DNA of 64,000 bases, taken from assembly GCF_050433395.1 (NCBI RefSeq), contig NZ_JBNPXH010000016.1:84809-148808 (forward strand). The letters are read 5' to 3'. The DNA is from Mobilitalea torta. GTDB lineage: Bacteria; Bacillota; Clostridia; Lachnospirales; Lachnospiraceae. How positions within the stretch are numbered: position 1 is the stretch's first letter; every line of letters begins with the position of its first letter. Shown here one piece after another: positions 35,244 to 44,436 of the stretch. The notes below the pieces were generated by a model. The model was not told the DNA's origin. It did no database searches and saw only the letters and a program-made list of their open reading frames with translations. The position numbers and the translations under genes were made by a program.

Positions 35244-36575
35244 ATGGGCACCTATGTACCAAATACATCACAGGAACAGCGGGAAATGCTCCAGGCCATT
35301 GGAATGGAAAGCGTTCGTGAGCTGTTCCATACCGTTCCGGAGGAAGTGTACCTGAAGGATGCGCTGAAGCTGGAGAAGGGCCTCTCTGAATTCGAGGTCA
35401 GAAACAGGATGACCCGGATAGCAGACAGGAATACGGTATTCCAGTCCATTTTCCGCGGAGCCGGAGCATACCGTCATTATATTCCCTCCATCGTCAGCCA
35501 GATTACTTCCAAAGAAGAATTTATGACAGCATATACTCCCTATCAGGCTGAAATCAGCCAGGGAATCCTTCAGTCCATCTTTGAGTATCAGACCATGATC
35601 TGTGAGCTGACCGGAATGGAGGTATCCAACGCCTCGGTTTATGACGGCGCCACGGCAGCGGCGGAAGCGATAATCATGTGCCAGGAGAGAAACCGGAAGA
35701 AAGCGCTGATCTCCGCTGCTGTCCATCCCCAGACCATGGAGACGGTAAAAACTTATTGCTGCGGAACAGACATGGAAGTCGTTGTGGTTCCCGCAAAGGA
35801 AGGGCGGACGGATCTGGAAAGCCTGAAGTCCATGGCGGATGACCAGACGGCCTGTGTTCTGATCCAGCAGCCGAATTTCTACGGATTATTAGAGGACGGG
35901 GATGCGGTGGGCGCAATCACTGCCGGAACCCAGGTCAAATACATCATGAGCTGCTATCCCATTTCCCTTGGACTATTAAAAACACCCAGAGAATATGGGG
36001 CGGACATCGCAATCGGTGAGGGGCAGCCCCTGGGCATTCCGCTGTCCTTCGGCGGGCCCTATCTGGGCTATATGGCGACGACGGAGAAGCTCATGAGAAG
36101 ACTTCCCGGGCGAATTGCCGGAGAGACCGTGGACGCGAAGGGGAACCGGGCCTATGTACTGACTCTTCAGGCGCGGGAGCAGCATATCCGCAGGGAGAAA
36201 GCCTCCAGCAACATCTGTTCCAACCAGGCGCTGTGCGCCATGACGGCGGCGGTATACCTGGATGCCATGGGGCAGCAGGGATTGGAGCAGGCGGCCCGCT
36301 TGTCCATGTCCAAGGCTCATTATCTGGCAGAGCAGATCTGCCGTCTGGAAGGCTTTTCAATGAAATATCCGGGAGAATATTTCAACGAGTTTGTAACGGA
36401 TTTTACCGGAAATGTGGATAACTTACTGGCAGGACTTGCAGAGCGTGGAATTCTGGGAGGATATCCTCTGGAGGGAGAGTGCAGCGGAGCAATCCTGTGG
36501 TGTACGACGGAGATGAATACCAGGGAAGAGATGGATGCCTTAATTCATGCCATGAAGGAGGTGCTTGGACAATGA
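35244..36575 (+). CDS. gcvPA: Glycine dehydrogenase (decarboxylating) subunit 1
   Basis: The 443-residue N-terminal half of the P protein in its split bacterial form. It begins with the typical YVPNTSQEQREML and contains SRGAYRHYIPS-like FRGAGAYRHYIPSIV, YQTMICELTGMEVSNASVYD and GQPLGIPLSFGGPYLG. With subunit 2 it decarboxylates glycine and loads the aminomethyl group onto GcvH. The start follows GGGGGAT, 13 bases after gcvH. Its stop overlaps the subunit 2 start as ATGA, giving equal synthesis. Confidence 0.97.
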   Translation: MGTYVPNTSQEQREMLQAIGMESVRELFHTVPEEVYLKDALKLEKGLSEFEVRNRMTRIADRNTVFQSIFRGAGAYRHYIPSIVSQITSKEEFMTAYTPYQAEISQGILQSIFEYQTMICELTGMEVSNASVYDGATAAAEAIIMCQERNRKKALISAAVHPQTMETVKTYCCGTDMEVVVVPAKEGRTDLESLKSMADDQTACVLIQQPNFYGLLEDGDAVGAITAGTQVKYIMSCYPISLGLLKTPREYGADIAIGEGQPLGIPLSFGGPYLGYMATTEKLMRRLPGRIAGETVDAKGNRAYVLTLQAREQHIRREKASSNICSNQALCAMTAAVYLDAMGQQGLEQAARLSMSKAHYLAEQICRLEGFSMKYPGEYFNEFVTDFTGNVDNLLAGLAERGILGGYPLEGECSGAILWCTTEMNTREEMDALIHAMKEVLGQ

Positions 36576-38011
36576 AGCTGATATTTGAAAAAAGCAGGGA
36601 GGGAAGGAGCTGTACGCTTCTCCCGGAATGCGATGTCCCGGCAGTATCTCCCTCGGAGCAGTTCCGGCGCAAAGCAGCTCTTCGTCTGCCCCAGGTATCC
36701 GAGACCGAGCTGAGCAGACATTATACCCAGCTGATGAAGCGCACCTTTGGAGTCAACGGAGGTTTCTATCCCCTGGGCTCCTGTACCATGAAATACAATC
36801 CCAAAATCAATGACGAGATTGCTAGGCTCAGCGGCTTTTCGGGGATTCATCCCCTTCAGCCCGAGGAGAGCATCCAGGGCTGCCTTGAGGTCATAAAGAA
36901 AGCGGAGGAGACCCTCTGTGAGATCACCGGCATGGACGCAATGGATTTTCAGCCGGCAGCAGGCGCTCATGGGGAATACACCGGATTGAAATTAATCTGG
37001 GCCTATCATCAGAGCCGCAAGGATACGAAGCGGACGAAGATCATTGTCCCGGATTCCGCCCACGGCACCAATCCCGCCAGCGCGGCCATGGCCGGCTTCT
37101 CCGTAGTCAATGTGCCCTCCACGGCGGAAGGCTATGTGGATGTGGAGGAGCTTCGCAAGGCGGTAGGGGAGGATACGGCAGGCTTCATGCTGACCAATCC
37201 CAATACCATCGGCATGTTTGATGAAAATATCCTGGAGATAACAAGGATTATCCATGAAGCGGGGGGCTTGAACTATTATGACGGAGCCAATCTCAATGCC
37301 ATCATGGGAATCGCAAGGCCTGGCGATATGGGCTTTGATGTGGTGCACCTTAATCTGCATAAAACCTTTTCCACGCCCCACGGCGGAGGAGGTCCCGGCA
37401 GCGGCCCGGTGGGCTGTAAGAAAGAGCTGATCCCGTATCTGCCCTCGCCCCGCATTGCGGAGGAACAGGGGCATTATCGGTGGGAAGCAAAGTCAGCGGA
37501 CAGCATCGGCAGGGTGAAATCCTTCTACGGCAATTTCCTTGTGGTAGTGAGAGCGCTGACCTATATTCTGACCCTGGGAGCGGAAGGGCTGCGCGGAGCT
37601 TCGGAGAATGCGGTGCTGAATGCCAATTATATGCTTCATTTGCTGAAGGATACCTTTGATATACCCTTCAAGGGGCCGTGTATGCATGAGTTTGTAATCT
37701 CCCTGGAGGAGCTGAAGAAGGAAAAGGGCGTGTCGGCGCTGGATTTTGCAAAGACCCTTCTGGATTATGGAATGCATCCTCCGACCATGTATTTCCCCCT
37801 CATTGTCCATGAGGCCCTTATGGTGGAGCCCACGGAGACGGAGAGCAGGGAGACGCTTGAGGAGGCGGCACAAATATACCGGCAGATATATGAGAGGGCC
37901 ATGACAGAGCCGGAAGCATTGCACTTAAGCCCGGTGAGTACGCCTGTCGGCCGCCCGGATGAGGTGTTGGCCGCCCGGAATCCGGTTATTCGTTACAGCT
38001 TTGAGGAGTGA
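36572..38011 (+). CDS. gcvPB: Glycine dehydrogenase (decarboxylating) subunit 2
   Basis: The 479-residue pyridoxal-phosphate-bearing half of the split P protein. Lys264 in HLNLHKTFSTPHGGGG forms the Schiff base, and FYPLGSCTMKYNPKIN and SAHGTNPASAAMAGF are typical. The ATG at 36572 overlaps the preceding stop by four bases and follows AAGGAGG. The protein is complete and of normal length. Confidence 0.97.
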   Translation: MKLIFEKSREGRSCTLLPECDVPAVSPSEQFRRKAALRLPQVSETELSRHYTQLMKRTFGVNGGFYPLGSCTMKYNPKINDEIARLSGFSGIHPLQPEESIQGCLEVIKKAEETLCEITGMDAMDFQPAAGAHGEYTGLKLIWAYHQSRKDTKRTKIIVPDSAHGTNPASAAMAGFSVVNVPSTAEGYVDVEELRKAVGEDTAGFMLTNPNTIGMFDENILEITRIIHEAGGLNYYDGANLNAIMGIARPGDMGFDVVHLNLHKTFSTPHGGGGPGSGPVGCKKELIPYLPSPRIAEEQGHYRWEAKSADSIGRVKSFYGNFLVVVRALTYILTLGAEGLRGASENAVLNANYMLHLLKDTFDIPFKGPCMHEFVISLEELKKEKGVSALDFAKTLLDYGMHPPTMYFPLIVHEALMVEPTETESRETLEEAAQIYRQIYERAMTEPEALHLSPVSTPVGRPDEVLAARNPVIRYSFEE

Positions 38012-38035
38012 TGGATAAAGAGAAAGAGGTACCCA

Positions 38036-39094
38036 TTGATACAGAACCTGAAATATATTATTACGAAGGAAACGAATCCATACAAGAATCTGGCTTTGGA
38101 GGAGTATCTTCTGAAGAACGTGAAGAAGGATGAGGTAATTCTCTACCTGTGGCAGAATGAAAAGACGGTGGTGATCGGCAGAAACCAGAATCCCTGGAAG
38201 GAATGCAGGGTTGCCGAGCTGGAGAAGGACGGAGGCAGACTGGTTCGCAGATTATCCGGCGGAGGAGCTGTGTTTCATGACCTGGGAAATCTGAACTTTA
38301 CCTTTTTGGCTGCCAAAGAGAATTATGATGTGAACCGGCAGCTGGAGGTTATTATTAAGGCGGTGAACCGTTTTGGAATACCTGCCCAGAGATCGGGGAG
38401 AAATGATATCACAGCCGAAGGAAGAAAATTCTCCGGCAATGCGTTTTACTCGGATGGGGAACACTGCTACCATCACGGCACCCTTCTGGTGAAGGTGGAT
38501 ATGAATATGCTGTCCCATTACCTGAATGTATCCAGGGAGAAGCTGGTCACAAAGGGGGTGGAATCCGTCCGTGCAAGGGTGGCCAATCTTACGGAGTATA
38601 CACCGGAGCTTGAGATTGCCGCACTTTCTAATAGCCTGATCGAGGCCTTTGGCGAGACTTACGGGCAGGGCAATGCAGGGCAGAGACTGGAAAGGCTAAA
38701 GGAGGAAGCTCTGGATAGAGCTGAATTGCAGGTGCCGAAAAGGCTAGAGGAGGAAGCTCTGAACAGAACCGCATTGCAGGAACTGGAGAAGAAGTATTCT
38801 TCTTACGAATGGAATTTTGGACGGAAAATGGAATTTGATTTTTCCCTGGAACAGAGATATTCCTGGGGAGATATTGATCTCCGCTTTGTGGTGGATTCCG
38901 GCAGGATTGTAAGCTGTGCCGCGTATTCCGATGCATTGGAGACACAGTATTTTGAACAGCTGTCCTCTGCGTTGACCGGATGTAGATTTCATTCGGATCA
39001 AATGGCAGCAGTGGTGGGAGGAATCGCTGTTGCTTCCCAAAACCAGGGGATGCAGGAGGATATTTTACAGCTTCTTAAAAAAGCAGAGTTATAG
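38036..39094 (+). CDS. lplA: Lipoate-protein ligase A
   Basis: A 352-residue ligase that activates lipoate with ATP and attaches it to lipoyl domains, here most likely GcvH. Motifs visible are NLALEEYLLKN, VVIGRNQNPWKE, RRLSGGGAVFHDLGNLNF and KFSGNAF, followed by the C-terminal accessory domain ending near residue 345. The start appears to be TTG at 38036 with AGAGG six bases upstream. A 48-base tandem duplication (38693-38788) adds 16 residues at 236-251, in a Leu/Glu-rich linker between the domains. It lies between the P and L protein genes. Confidence 0.93.
   Translation: MIQNLKYIITKETNPYKNLALEEYLLKNVKKDEVILYLWQNEKTVVIGRNQNPWKECRVAELEKDGGRLVRRLSGGGAVFHDLGNLNFTFLAAKENYDVNRQLEVIIKAVNRFGIPAQRSGRNDITAEGRKFSGNAFYSDGEHCYHHGTLLVKVDMNMLSHYLNVSREKLVTKGVESVRARVANLTEYTPELEIAALSNSLIEAFGETYGQGNAGQRLERLKEEALDRAELQVPKRLEEEALNRTALQELEKKYSSYEWNFGRKMEFDFSLEQRYSWGDIDLRFVVDSGRIVSCAAYSDALETQYFEQLSSALTGCRFHSDQMAAVVGGIAVASQNQGMQEDILQLLKKAEL
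38693..38788 (+). repeat. In-frame 48-bp tandem duplication inside lplA
   Basis: Units 38693-38740 and 38741-38788 each begin AGGCTA(A/G)AGGAGGAAGCTCT and encode RLKEEALDRAELQVPK and RLEEEALNRTALQELE. The reading frame is kept and the copies have diverged, so the duplication is not very recent. Confidence 0.85.
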
Positions 39095-39164
39095 ATTGCG
39101 GTTGACTTATGACCCTTAAGTTGTGAAGAACAGACTAGTTCAAAAGGAGGCAGGAAGTGTTCCT

Positions 39165-40643
39165 ATGGAAAATCAATTTGATATTATTATCATAGGCTCC
39201 GGGCCCGGCGGCTATGTGGCCGCTCTGAGGGCTGCGAAGCTGGGAAAGAAGGTGGCCTTGATTGAGGCCCGGGAGATAGGAGGGACCTGTCTTAACCGGG
39301 GATGCGTTCCAACCAAGACACTGATGCACAGCTCCCATTTGTTTTATGAAGCCCAGCATCTGGAGGAGCTGGGAATTACCGTTGAAGGAATCCATCTGGA
39401 TATAGAGAAGCTGAGACAGAGGAAGGAAAAGGTAGTGGATCGAATCCGGCAGGGCATTACCGGACTGCTGGAAGCGAATAAAGTCACGATTGTATATGGA
39501 CGAGCTAAAATTATCTCTCCTCAGGAGGTTGAAGTAGGGAAAGGGCAGAATGCATCAGAAGCGTCCTCTGAACATATCTCCTCCGCAGACACATCTTCCG
39601 GCGGGATTTTTAACGGGGAGCCGCAGTCTGAGCGGCTTTCAGCAGGAAAAATTCTGATTGCCGCAGGCTCTAAGCCGGTGATTCCCGGGTTGGAGGGAGT
39701 GGGACTACCTGATGTAATTACCAGCGATGAGCTGTTAGCTATGGAAAAGGGATACCGGAAGCTGTTGATTATCGGCGGCGGAGTAATCGGGATTGAATGT
39801 GCGACCATTTACCGGGAGATGGGCTGCGAGGTGGAGATCGTGGAAGCCATGGACCGGATTCTGCCGGGAATGGACAAGGAAATTTCCCAGAGCATTTCCA
39901 TGAGCTTGAAGAAAAAGGGAGTTACCATTCATACTAAGGCAAGGGTGACGGGCATTACGAAGAAGGACGGAATGCTATGCTGTGAGTACACGGAGAAGGA
40001 TGCCGCCCATACTGCACAGACAGAAGGAATTCTGCTGGCAATCGGCAGACAGGCGAATACACAGGGTCTGCTGGCGGAGGGGCTCAGCCTGGAGACGGAG
40101 GGCAGCAGGCTTCGTGTAAACGAGGACTTTGAGACCAGTGTTCCCGGTATCTATGCCATCGGAGATGCGGTAAATAAGACCTGGCAGCTGGCTCACATGG
40201 CTTCCGCCCAGGGAATCTATGCCGTGGAAAGAATGTTCGGGGAGAGAACGGATATCAATCTGAGGGTAGTTCCCTCCTGTGTCTACACCTCACCGGAAGC
40301 CGCCTCTGTGGGGCTTAGTGAGGAAGAAGCGATTCAAGCGGGATACCGTGTGAAGACGGGCAAATATCCTATGCTGGGCAACAGCAAGACCATACTGTCT
40401 GCCGGTGACCGGGGCTTTATTAAGGTAATCTGCGATGCGGATTCCTTAAAGCTTCTGGGGGCGGTGCTGCTGTGTGACAGGGCAACGGATATGGTCAGCG
40501 AATTTGCAACGGCCATTGCAAAGGGGCTCACCGTCAATGACATGGCCGCAGTTATACGGCCCCATCCCACCTATAGTGAAGCCATAACGGAAGCAGTCAG
40601 TGATGTGGAGGGGATGGCCATCCATCTGATGCCGAAGCGGTAA
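39165..40643 (+). CDS. lpdA: Dihydrolipoyl dehydrogenase (glycine cleavage L protein)
   Basis: A 492-residue flavoprotein that reoxidises dihydrolipoyl-GcvH with NAD. The FAD site GSGPGGYVAALRAA, redox Cys pair Cys42/Cys47 in GGTCLNRGCVPTK, second nucleotide site IIGGGVIGIECA and C-terminal HPTYSEAITEA with the catalytic His are present. Residues about 125-160 are a Ser/Gly/Glu-rich insertion in a place where the family usually has a short turn. The ATG at 39165 gives the usual N-terminus, with AGGA nine bases upstream; the frame continues upstream to 39123 behind AAAGGAGG. It follows lplA and overlaps GH20 as TAATG. Confidence 0.95.
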   Translation: MENQFDIIIIGSGPGGYVAALRAAKLGKKVALIEAREIGGTCLNRGCVPTKTLMHSSHLFYEAQHLEELGITVEGIHLDIEKLRQRKEKVVDRIRQGITGLLEANKVTIVYGRAKIISPQEVEVGKGQNASEASSEHISSADTSSGGIFNGEPQSERLSAGKILIAAGSKPVIPGLEGVGLPDVITSDELLAMEKGYRKLLIIGGGVIGIECATIYREMGCEVEIVEAMDRILPGMDKEISQSISMSLKKKGVTIHTKARVTGITKKDGMLCCEYTEKDAAHTAQTEGILLAIGRQANTQGLLAEGLSLETEGSRLRVNEDFETSVPGIYAIGDAVNKTWQLAHMASAQGIYAVERMFGERTDINLRVVPSCVYTSPEAASVGLSEEEAIQAGYRVKTGKYPMLGNSKTILSAGDRGFIKVICDADSLKLLGAVLLCDRATDMVSEFATAIAKGLTVNDMAAVIRPHPTYSEAITEAVSDVEGMAIHLMPKR

Positions 40644-42562
40644 TGACCGACAGTGCAGGGGATATTTTAGCAGTATATTATCAATTTATGAAAGTGAGAC
40701 AGCTGATGTATATCTTACCAAAGCCACAAAGTATAGAAGAAAAAACAGGATATTTTATTATTTCGTATCAATGCAGGATTTTAATAGACCCATCCTGTGA
40801 CAGGGAGGTATTCTCCCATGCGGTGATTTTACAGAAGGAGATAAAGGATAGATTGGGCTATGCCCTTGGGGTTACACGGGGAAAGACGGAAAACGGAGGG
40901 ATATTCCTGAATCTGGATTCCGGCATGAAGCAGGAAGAGTACACCCTTTCTGTTGCTGAGGATGGAATACGGATCAGCGGAGGGAGTGCCGCCGGAATTT
41001 TATATGGAATACAGACGCTTCGGCAGATCATTGCTCAGGAGGGGGCACACCTGCCCTGGCTTGTGATTCGGGATTATCCGGATATTGCTAATCGGGGTTA
41101 CTATTTTGATACCACCAGAGGAAGAATTCCGACTCTTGCAGCTTTGAAAGAGCTGGCAGATAAACTCAGCTATTATAAAATCAATCAATTACAGCTTTAT
41201 ATAGAGCACAGCTATTTATTTCAGAATCTGAGTGAGGTATGGAGAGATGATACTCCTCTGACCTCCGAGGAGATTCTGGAATTGGATGCTTATTGCCGGA
41301 GCCTGCATATAGAGCTGGTTCCCTCCCTTTCCACCTTCGGACACCTGCACAAGCTTCTCAGCACCAGGACCTACGCTCCGCTGTGTGAGCTGCCGGGCTC
41401 GGACAGCTGGCCCTTTTCCTTCGATGACCGGATGAAGCATCATACCATAGACGTTACGAATGACCGCAGCCTGAAGCTGATTAAGGAACTGATTGATGAA
41501 TTTCTTCCGCTGTTCTCTTCGAACCAGTTCAATCTCTGCGCGGACGAGACCTTTGACCTGGGAAAGGGGAGAGCAAAGGAAGCGGCCCAGCAGGAAGGAA
41601 CGGATAGAATCTATATCAGGTATGTGAAGGAGCTGTGCGAATATCTTCTGGTCAAGGGAAAAAGACCCATGTTCTGGGGAGATATCATCTGCGGTTTTCC
41701 GGAGGCGGTAAAGGAGCTGCCCCAGGAGACCATCTGCCTGAACTGGGGATATGCTCCGAATCAGGGAGAAGAGAGTGTTAAGCTGCTTCATGAGGCCGGA
41801 GCCACCCAGTATCTATGCCCGGGTGTGGGCGGATGGAATCAGTTCATTCCGCGGATGGAAGCTTCTTATGAGAATATCCGGCGCATGTGCAGCTATGCCC
41901 ATAAGTACGAGGCGGAGGGAGTTCTGAATACCGATTGGGGTGATTACGGCCATATCAATCCGCCGGAATTCAGTGTTGTGGGAATGATCTACGGTGCGGC
42001 ATTTTCCTGGAATCATAAAATTATTGAGAGACAGGAGATTAACCGGCAGATTGCAAGGCTGGAGTTCGGCGATGCGGAAGAAGAATTTACAGGGTTGATC
42101 TCTTCTTTAGCGCAGCATATTGTCTTTGAATGGTATCATATCATCAATTACCGGGAAATGGAGACAAAAGGAAGAAATGCGGAAGACCGGCAGAGTTATC
42201 TGGCAGCGTTGGATTTTACCGGGGCGGAAGAGGCGGATGTGTTCCTGCGGGAAGGGATTGAAAAACTGTACCAAAGCATTGTCCGGTTGCCGGATCAGGT
42301 GAGGCATCAGGTGAAGGCCTATATTCTTGCTGCCGAAGGTATGATGATATTTAACCGGATTGGAGTTGTTCTGCGTTTGGCTGAGGTTCAGTCCCAAAGG
42401 CCCCTCTTTGAAGAAGCGGACACCCTGGCACAGCGCCTGGAGAACTGGTTCTATCATTATAAGGAGGGCTGGAGAAGAAACAGCAAGGAATCGGAGCTGT
42501 ACCGCCTGCAGGATGTTATTCTGTGGTATGCAGATAGAATTCGCGAATTAGGAGACAGGTAA
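40643..42562 (+). CDS. GH20 family beta-N-acetylhexosaminidase
   Basis: A 639-residue GH20 hydrolase expected to release N-acetylglucosamine or N-acetylgalactosamine by substrate-assisted catalysis. A GH20b-like N-domain (GGIFLNLDSG, GGSAAGILYGIQTLRQI) leads to the barrel, with the catalytic Asp301-Glu302 pair in NLCADETFDLG and MFWGDI and LNWGYAPN downstream. No signal peptide, so cytoplasmic. The ATG at 40643 overlaps the lpdA stop (TAATG) without a clear ribosome site, suggesting coupling; ATGs at 40688 and 40706 are alternatives. Its place at the end of a glycine-riboswitch operon is odd for a sugar enzyme. Confidence 0.88.
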   Translation: MTDSAGDILAVYYQFMKVRQLMYILPKPQSIEEKTGYFIISYQCRILIDPSCDREVFSHAVILQKEIKDRLGYALGVTRGKTENGGIFLNLDSGMKQEEYTLSVAEDGIRISGGSAAGILYGIQTLRQIIAQEGAHLPWLVIRDYPDIANRGYYFDTTRGRIPTLAALKELADKLSYYKINQLQLYIEHSYLFQNLSEVWRDDTPLTSEEILELDAYCRSLHIELVPSLSTFGHLHKLLSTRTYAPLCELPGSDSWPFSFDDRMKHHTIDVTNDRSLKLIKELIDEFLPLFSSNQFNLCADETFDLGKGRAKEAAQQEGTDRIYIRYVKELCEYLLVKGKRPMFWGDIICGFPEAVKELPQETICLNWGYAPNQGEESVKLLHEAGATQYLCPGVGGWNQFIPRMEASYENIRRMCSYAHKYEAEGVLNTDWGDYGHINPPEFSVVGMIYGAAFSWNHKIIERQEINRQIARLEFGDAEEEFTGLISSLAQHIVFEWYHIINYREMETKGRNAEDRQSYLAALDFTGAEEADVFLREGIEKLYQSIVRLPDQVRHQVKAYILAAEGMMIFNRIGVVLRLAEVQSQRPLFEEADTLAQRLENWFYHYKEGWRRNSKESELYRLQDVILWYADRIRELGDR

Positions 42563-42565
42563 GCC

Positions 42566-42600
42566 GGAGGGCGGTTTTGAGAAAATCAAAACCGCCCTCC
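42566..42600 (+). terminator. Terminator of the glycine-cleavage operon
   Basis: Perfect 15-base arms, GGAGGGCGGTTTTGA and its complement, around a GAAAA loop, four bases after the GH20 stop. The tail is TAAAATGTTAAG. Confidence 0.8.
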
Positions 42601-42630
42601 TAAAATGTTAAGGGCCGAGGCCTTAGGCTG

Positions 42631-42705
42631 GTTCAGAGGGTGGCAGGGAGGTGGGCATAGTGCATTATGGGAGCACTATGCCCACCTCCCTGCCACCCTC
42701 TGAAC
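42631..42705. repeat. Perfect 33-base-arm hairpin
   Basis: Arms at 42631-42663 and 42673-42705 are perfectly complementary around a nine-base loop (ATTATGGGA). They start GTTCAGAGGGTGGCAGGG, resembling GTTCAGCCCGGCGGCAG in the long repeat at 33151-33287. It lies just after the operon terminator and 46 bases before the next promoter. Confidence 0.9.
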
Positions 42706-42729
42706 GGTAACATTATAATCACAAAAAAA

Positions 42730-42798
42730 GAACATATGTTTGAAAAACCGTTGACAGTTGAAACGAGATTTGATAAAATAAAAACAGAACAAATGTTT
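42730..42798 (+). promoter_or_regulatory. Promoter flanked by two LexA-like boxes
   Basis: TTGACA (42751-42756), a 17-base spacer and TAAAAT (42774-42779) form a strong promoter. GAACATATGTTT (42730-42741) lies just upstream and GAACAAATGTTT (42787-42798) at the expected transcription start. Both fit the Firmicute SOS core GAAC-N4-GTTY. Two sites bracketing a promoter strongly suggest LexA repression of the following radical SAM operon. Confidence 0.75.
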
Positions 42799-42817
42799 GA
42801 TGACAGGAGTGTAGGAT

Positions 42818-44416
42818 ATGGTTATTCAAGAGAATATGTCGCTTCAGCGTAAGCTGGAGATATTATCGGATGCTGCGAAATACGACGTGGCCTGCACCTC
42901 CAGCGGTGTGGATCGGAAGGGCAACGGATCAAGCATGGGTAATAGTGTGGCTTGCGGCATTTGCCATAGTTTTTCTGCTGACGGCAGATGTATCTCCCTG
43001 TTGAAGGTCTTATATACCAATGAATGCATATTTGATTGTAAATATTGCGGAAACCGCTCCTCCAATGATGTGGTCCGCGCCTCCTTCACTCCCCGGGAAC
43101 TCAGTGAATTGACCATGGAGTTTTATCGCAGGAACTATATAGAGGGCTTGTTTTTGAGTTCGGGAATACTGCATTCTCCCAATTACACCATGGAATTAAT
43201 CCTGGAATCACTCCGCCTGCTCCGGGAGGTGCACCATTTTAATGGTTATATCCATTGTAAAGCAATTCCGGGGGCGGATCCTGTTCTGATTGAGATGCTT
43301 GGCTGGTATACGGACCGCATGAGCATTAATCTGGAGCTGCCCACCGCGGAAGGACTTCGGGAGCTGGCGCCCCACAAGAACCGCAAGAATATCTTGAAAC
43401 CCATCCGGCAGATACAGATGGGGAGGAAGAAGAGCAGGGAATTCCTTGGACTGCCGGAATATAGGAGCGGACAGGGTCTTTCCATGGGGCCGGGAATGAT
43501 ATCAGGGGCGGGAGATTTCGGTATGTCACGAGCTTCCGGCGGCGATGGAACGGTGACCGCTCTGGCAGGTTTGGAGGAGAATGGAAACACAGCGGCCATA
43601 GGACATTCGGCAGGGAATAGAAGTATGCCGCTCCAGGGATACTCTGATATTGACGAAAGTGTGGACAGCCGGGATATTATAACTTCTTCAGCCATAGCTA
43701 TGCCATATGGGAGAGCATCCTTAACAAAGCGTACCTTTGTACCGGCAGGCCAGAGCACTCAGATGATTGTAGGTGCAACCCAGGAGAGCGATTACCAGAT
43801 CATGTCGGTGGCGGAAGCTTTATATGGTAATTTTGAGCTGAAAAGGGTGTTTTATTCCGCGTTTATTAATGTCAATCAGGACAGCCGTCTGCCCTCTACG
43901 GAAGCGGGACCGCCGCTGCTTCGGGAGCATCGTTTATATCAGGCGGACTGGCTGCTGCGCTTTTACGGCTTTCAGACAAGAGAATTGCTGGATGAGTTAC
44001 ATCCGAACTTTAATGTTCTTCTGGACCCAAAGTGCGACTGGGCGCTGCGCCATCTGGAATTATTTCCGGTGGAGGTGAATAAGGCAGATTATTATACCTT
44101 GCTTAGAGTGCCGGGGATCGGTACGAATTCGGCAGGGCGGATTCTTCAGGCCAGGAAGAGTGCGGTACTCGATTTTAAGGATTTAAAACGTATGGGGATT
44201 GTGCTGAAGCGTGCTGTTTACTTTATTACCTGCAGCGGAAAAATGATGCATCCGGTTCGGATTGAAGAGGATTTTATCACCAGGCAGTTGGTGGCATTAA
44301 AGGATCAGATTCCGCTGGGAATAGACAAGGATATTACGTACCGGCAGCTCTCCCTGTTTGATGATGTTAATTTTCAGCCCAGACAACCTCTTGCGGTGCA
44401 ATTGGCGAATGTGTGA
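42818..44416 (+). CDS. Putative DNA modification/repair radical SAM protein (TIGR03916 type)
   Basis: A 532-residue radical SAM protein. Cys70, Cys74 and Cys77 in CIFDCKYC hold the 4Fe-4S cluster that cleaves S-adenosylmethionine; further Cys lie at 26, 46, 49 and 58. A C-terminal helix-hairpin-helix (LLRVPGIGTNSAGRI, near 430-442) suggests DNA binding. Family members are paired with the TIGR03915/DUF4130 protein encoded next and are annotated as putative DNA repair proteins of unknown reaction. Residues about 210-303 are a Gly/Ser/Ala-rich insertion before the conserved FVPAGQSTQM; without it the protein would be near normal size. AGGAG lies eight bases before the ATG. The promoter carries LexA-like boxes. 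Confidence 0.9.
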   Translation: MVIQENMSLQRKLEILSDAAKYDVACTSSGVDRKGNGSSMGNSVACGICHSFSADGRCISLLKVLYTNECIFDCKYCGNRSSNDVVRASFTPRELSELTMEFYRRNYIEGLFLSSGILHSPNYTMELILESLRLLREVHHFNGYIHCKAIPGADPVLIEMLGWYTDRMSINLELPTAEGLRELAPHKNRKNILKPIRQIQMGRKKSREFLGLPEYRSGQGLSMGPGMISGAGDFGMSRASGGDGTVTALAGLEENGNTAAIGHSAGNRSMPLQGYSDIDESVDSRDIITSSAIAMPYGRASLTKRTFVPAGQSTQMIVGATQESDYQIMSVAEALYGNFELKRVFYSAFINVNQDSRLPSTEAGPPLLREHRLYQADWLLRFYGFQTRELLDELHPNFNVLLDPKCDWALRHLELFPVEVNKADYYTLLRVPGIGTNSAGRILQARKSAVLDFKDLKRMGIVLKRAVYFITCSGKMMHPVRIEEDFITRQLVALKDQIPLGIDKDITYRQLSLFDDVNFQPRQPLAVQLANV

Positions 44417-44436
44417 TATTTTAGGAGTTGAGATCA

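Noticed and set aside
42667..42852. 61-codon plus-strand frame
   Set aside because: It runs through the long hairpin and the LexA-flanked promoter and overlaps the radical SAM gene out of frame.
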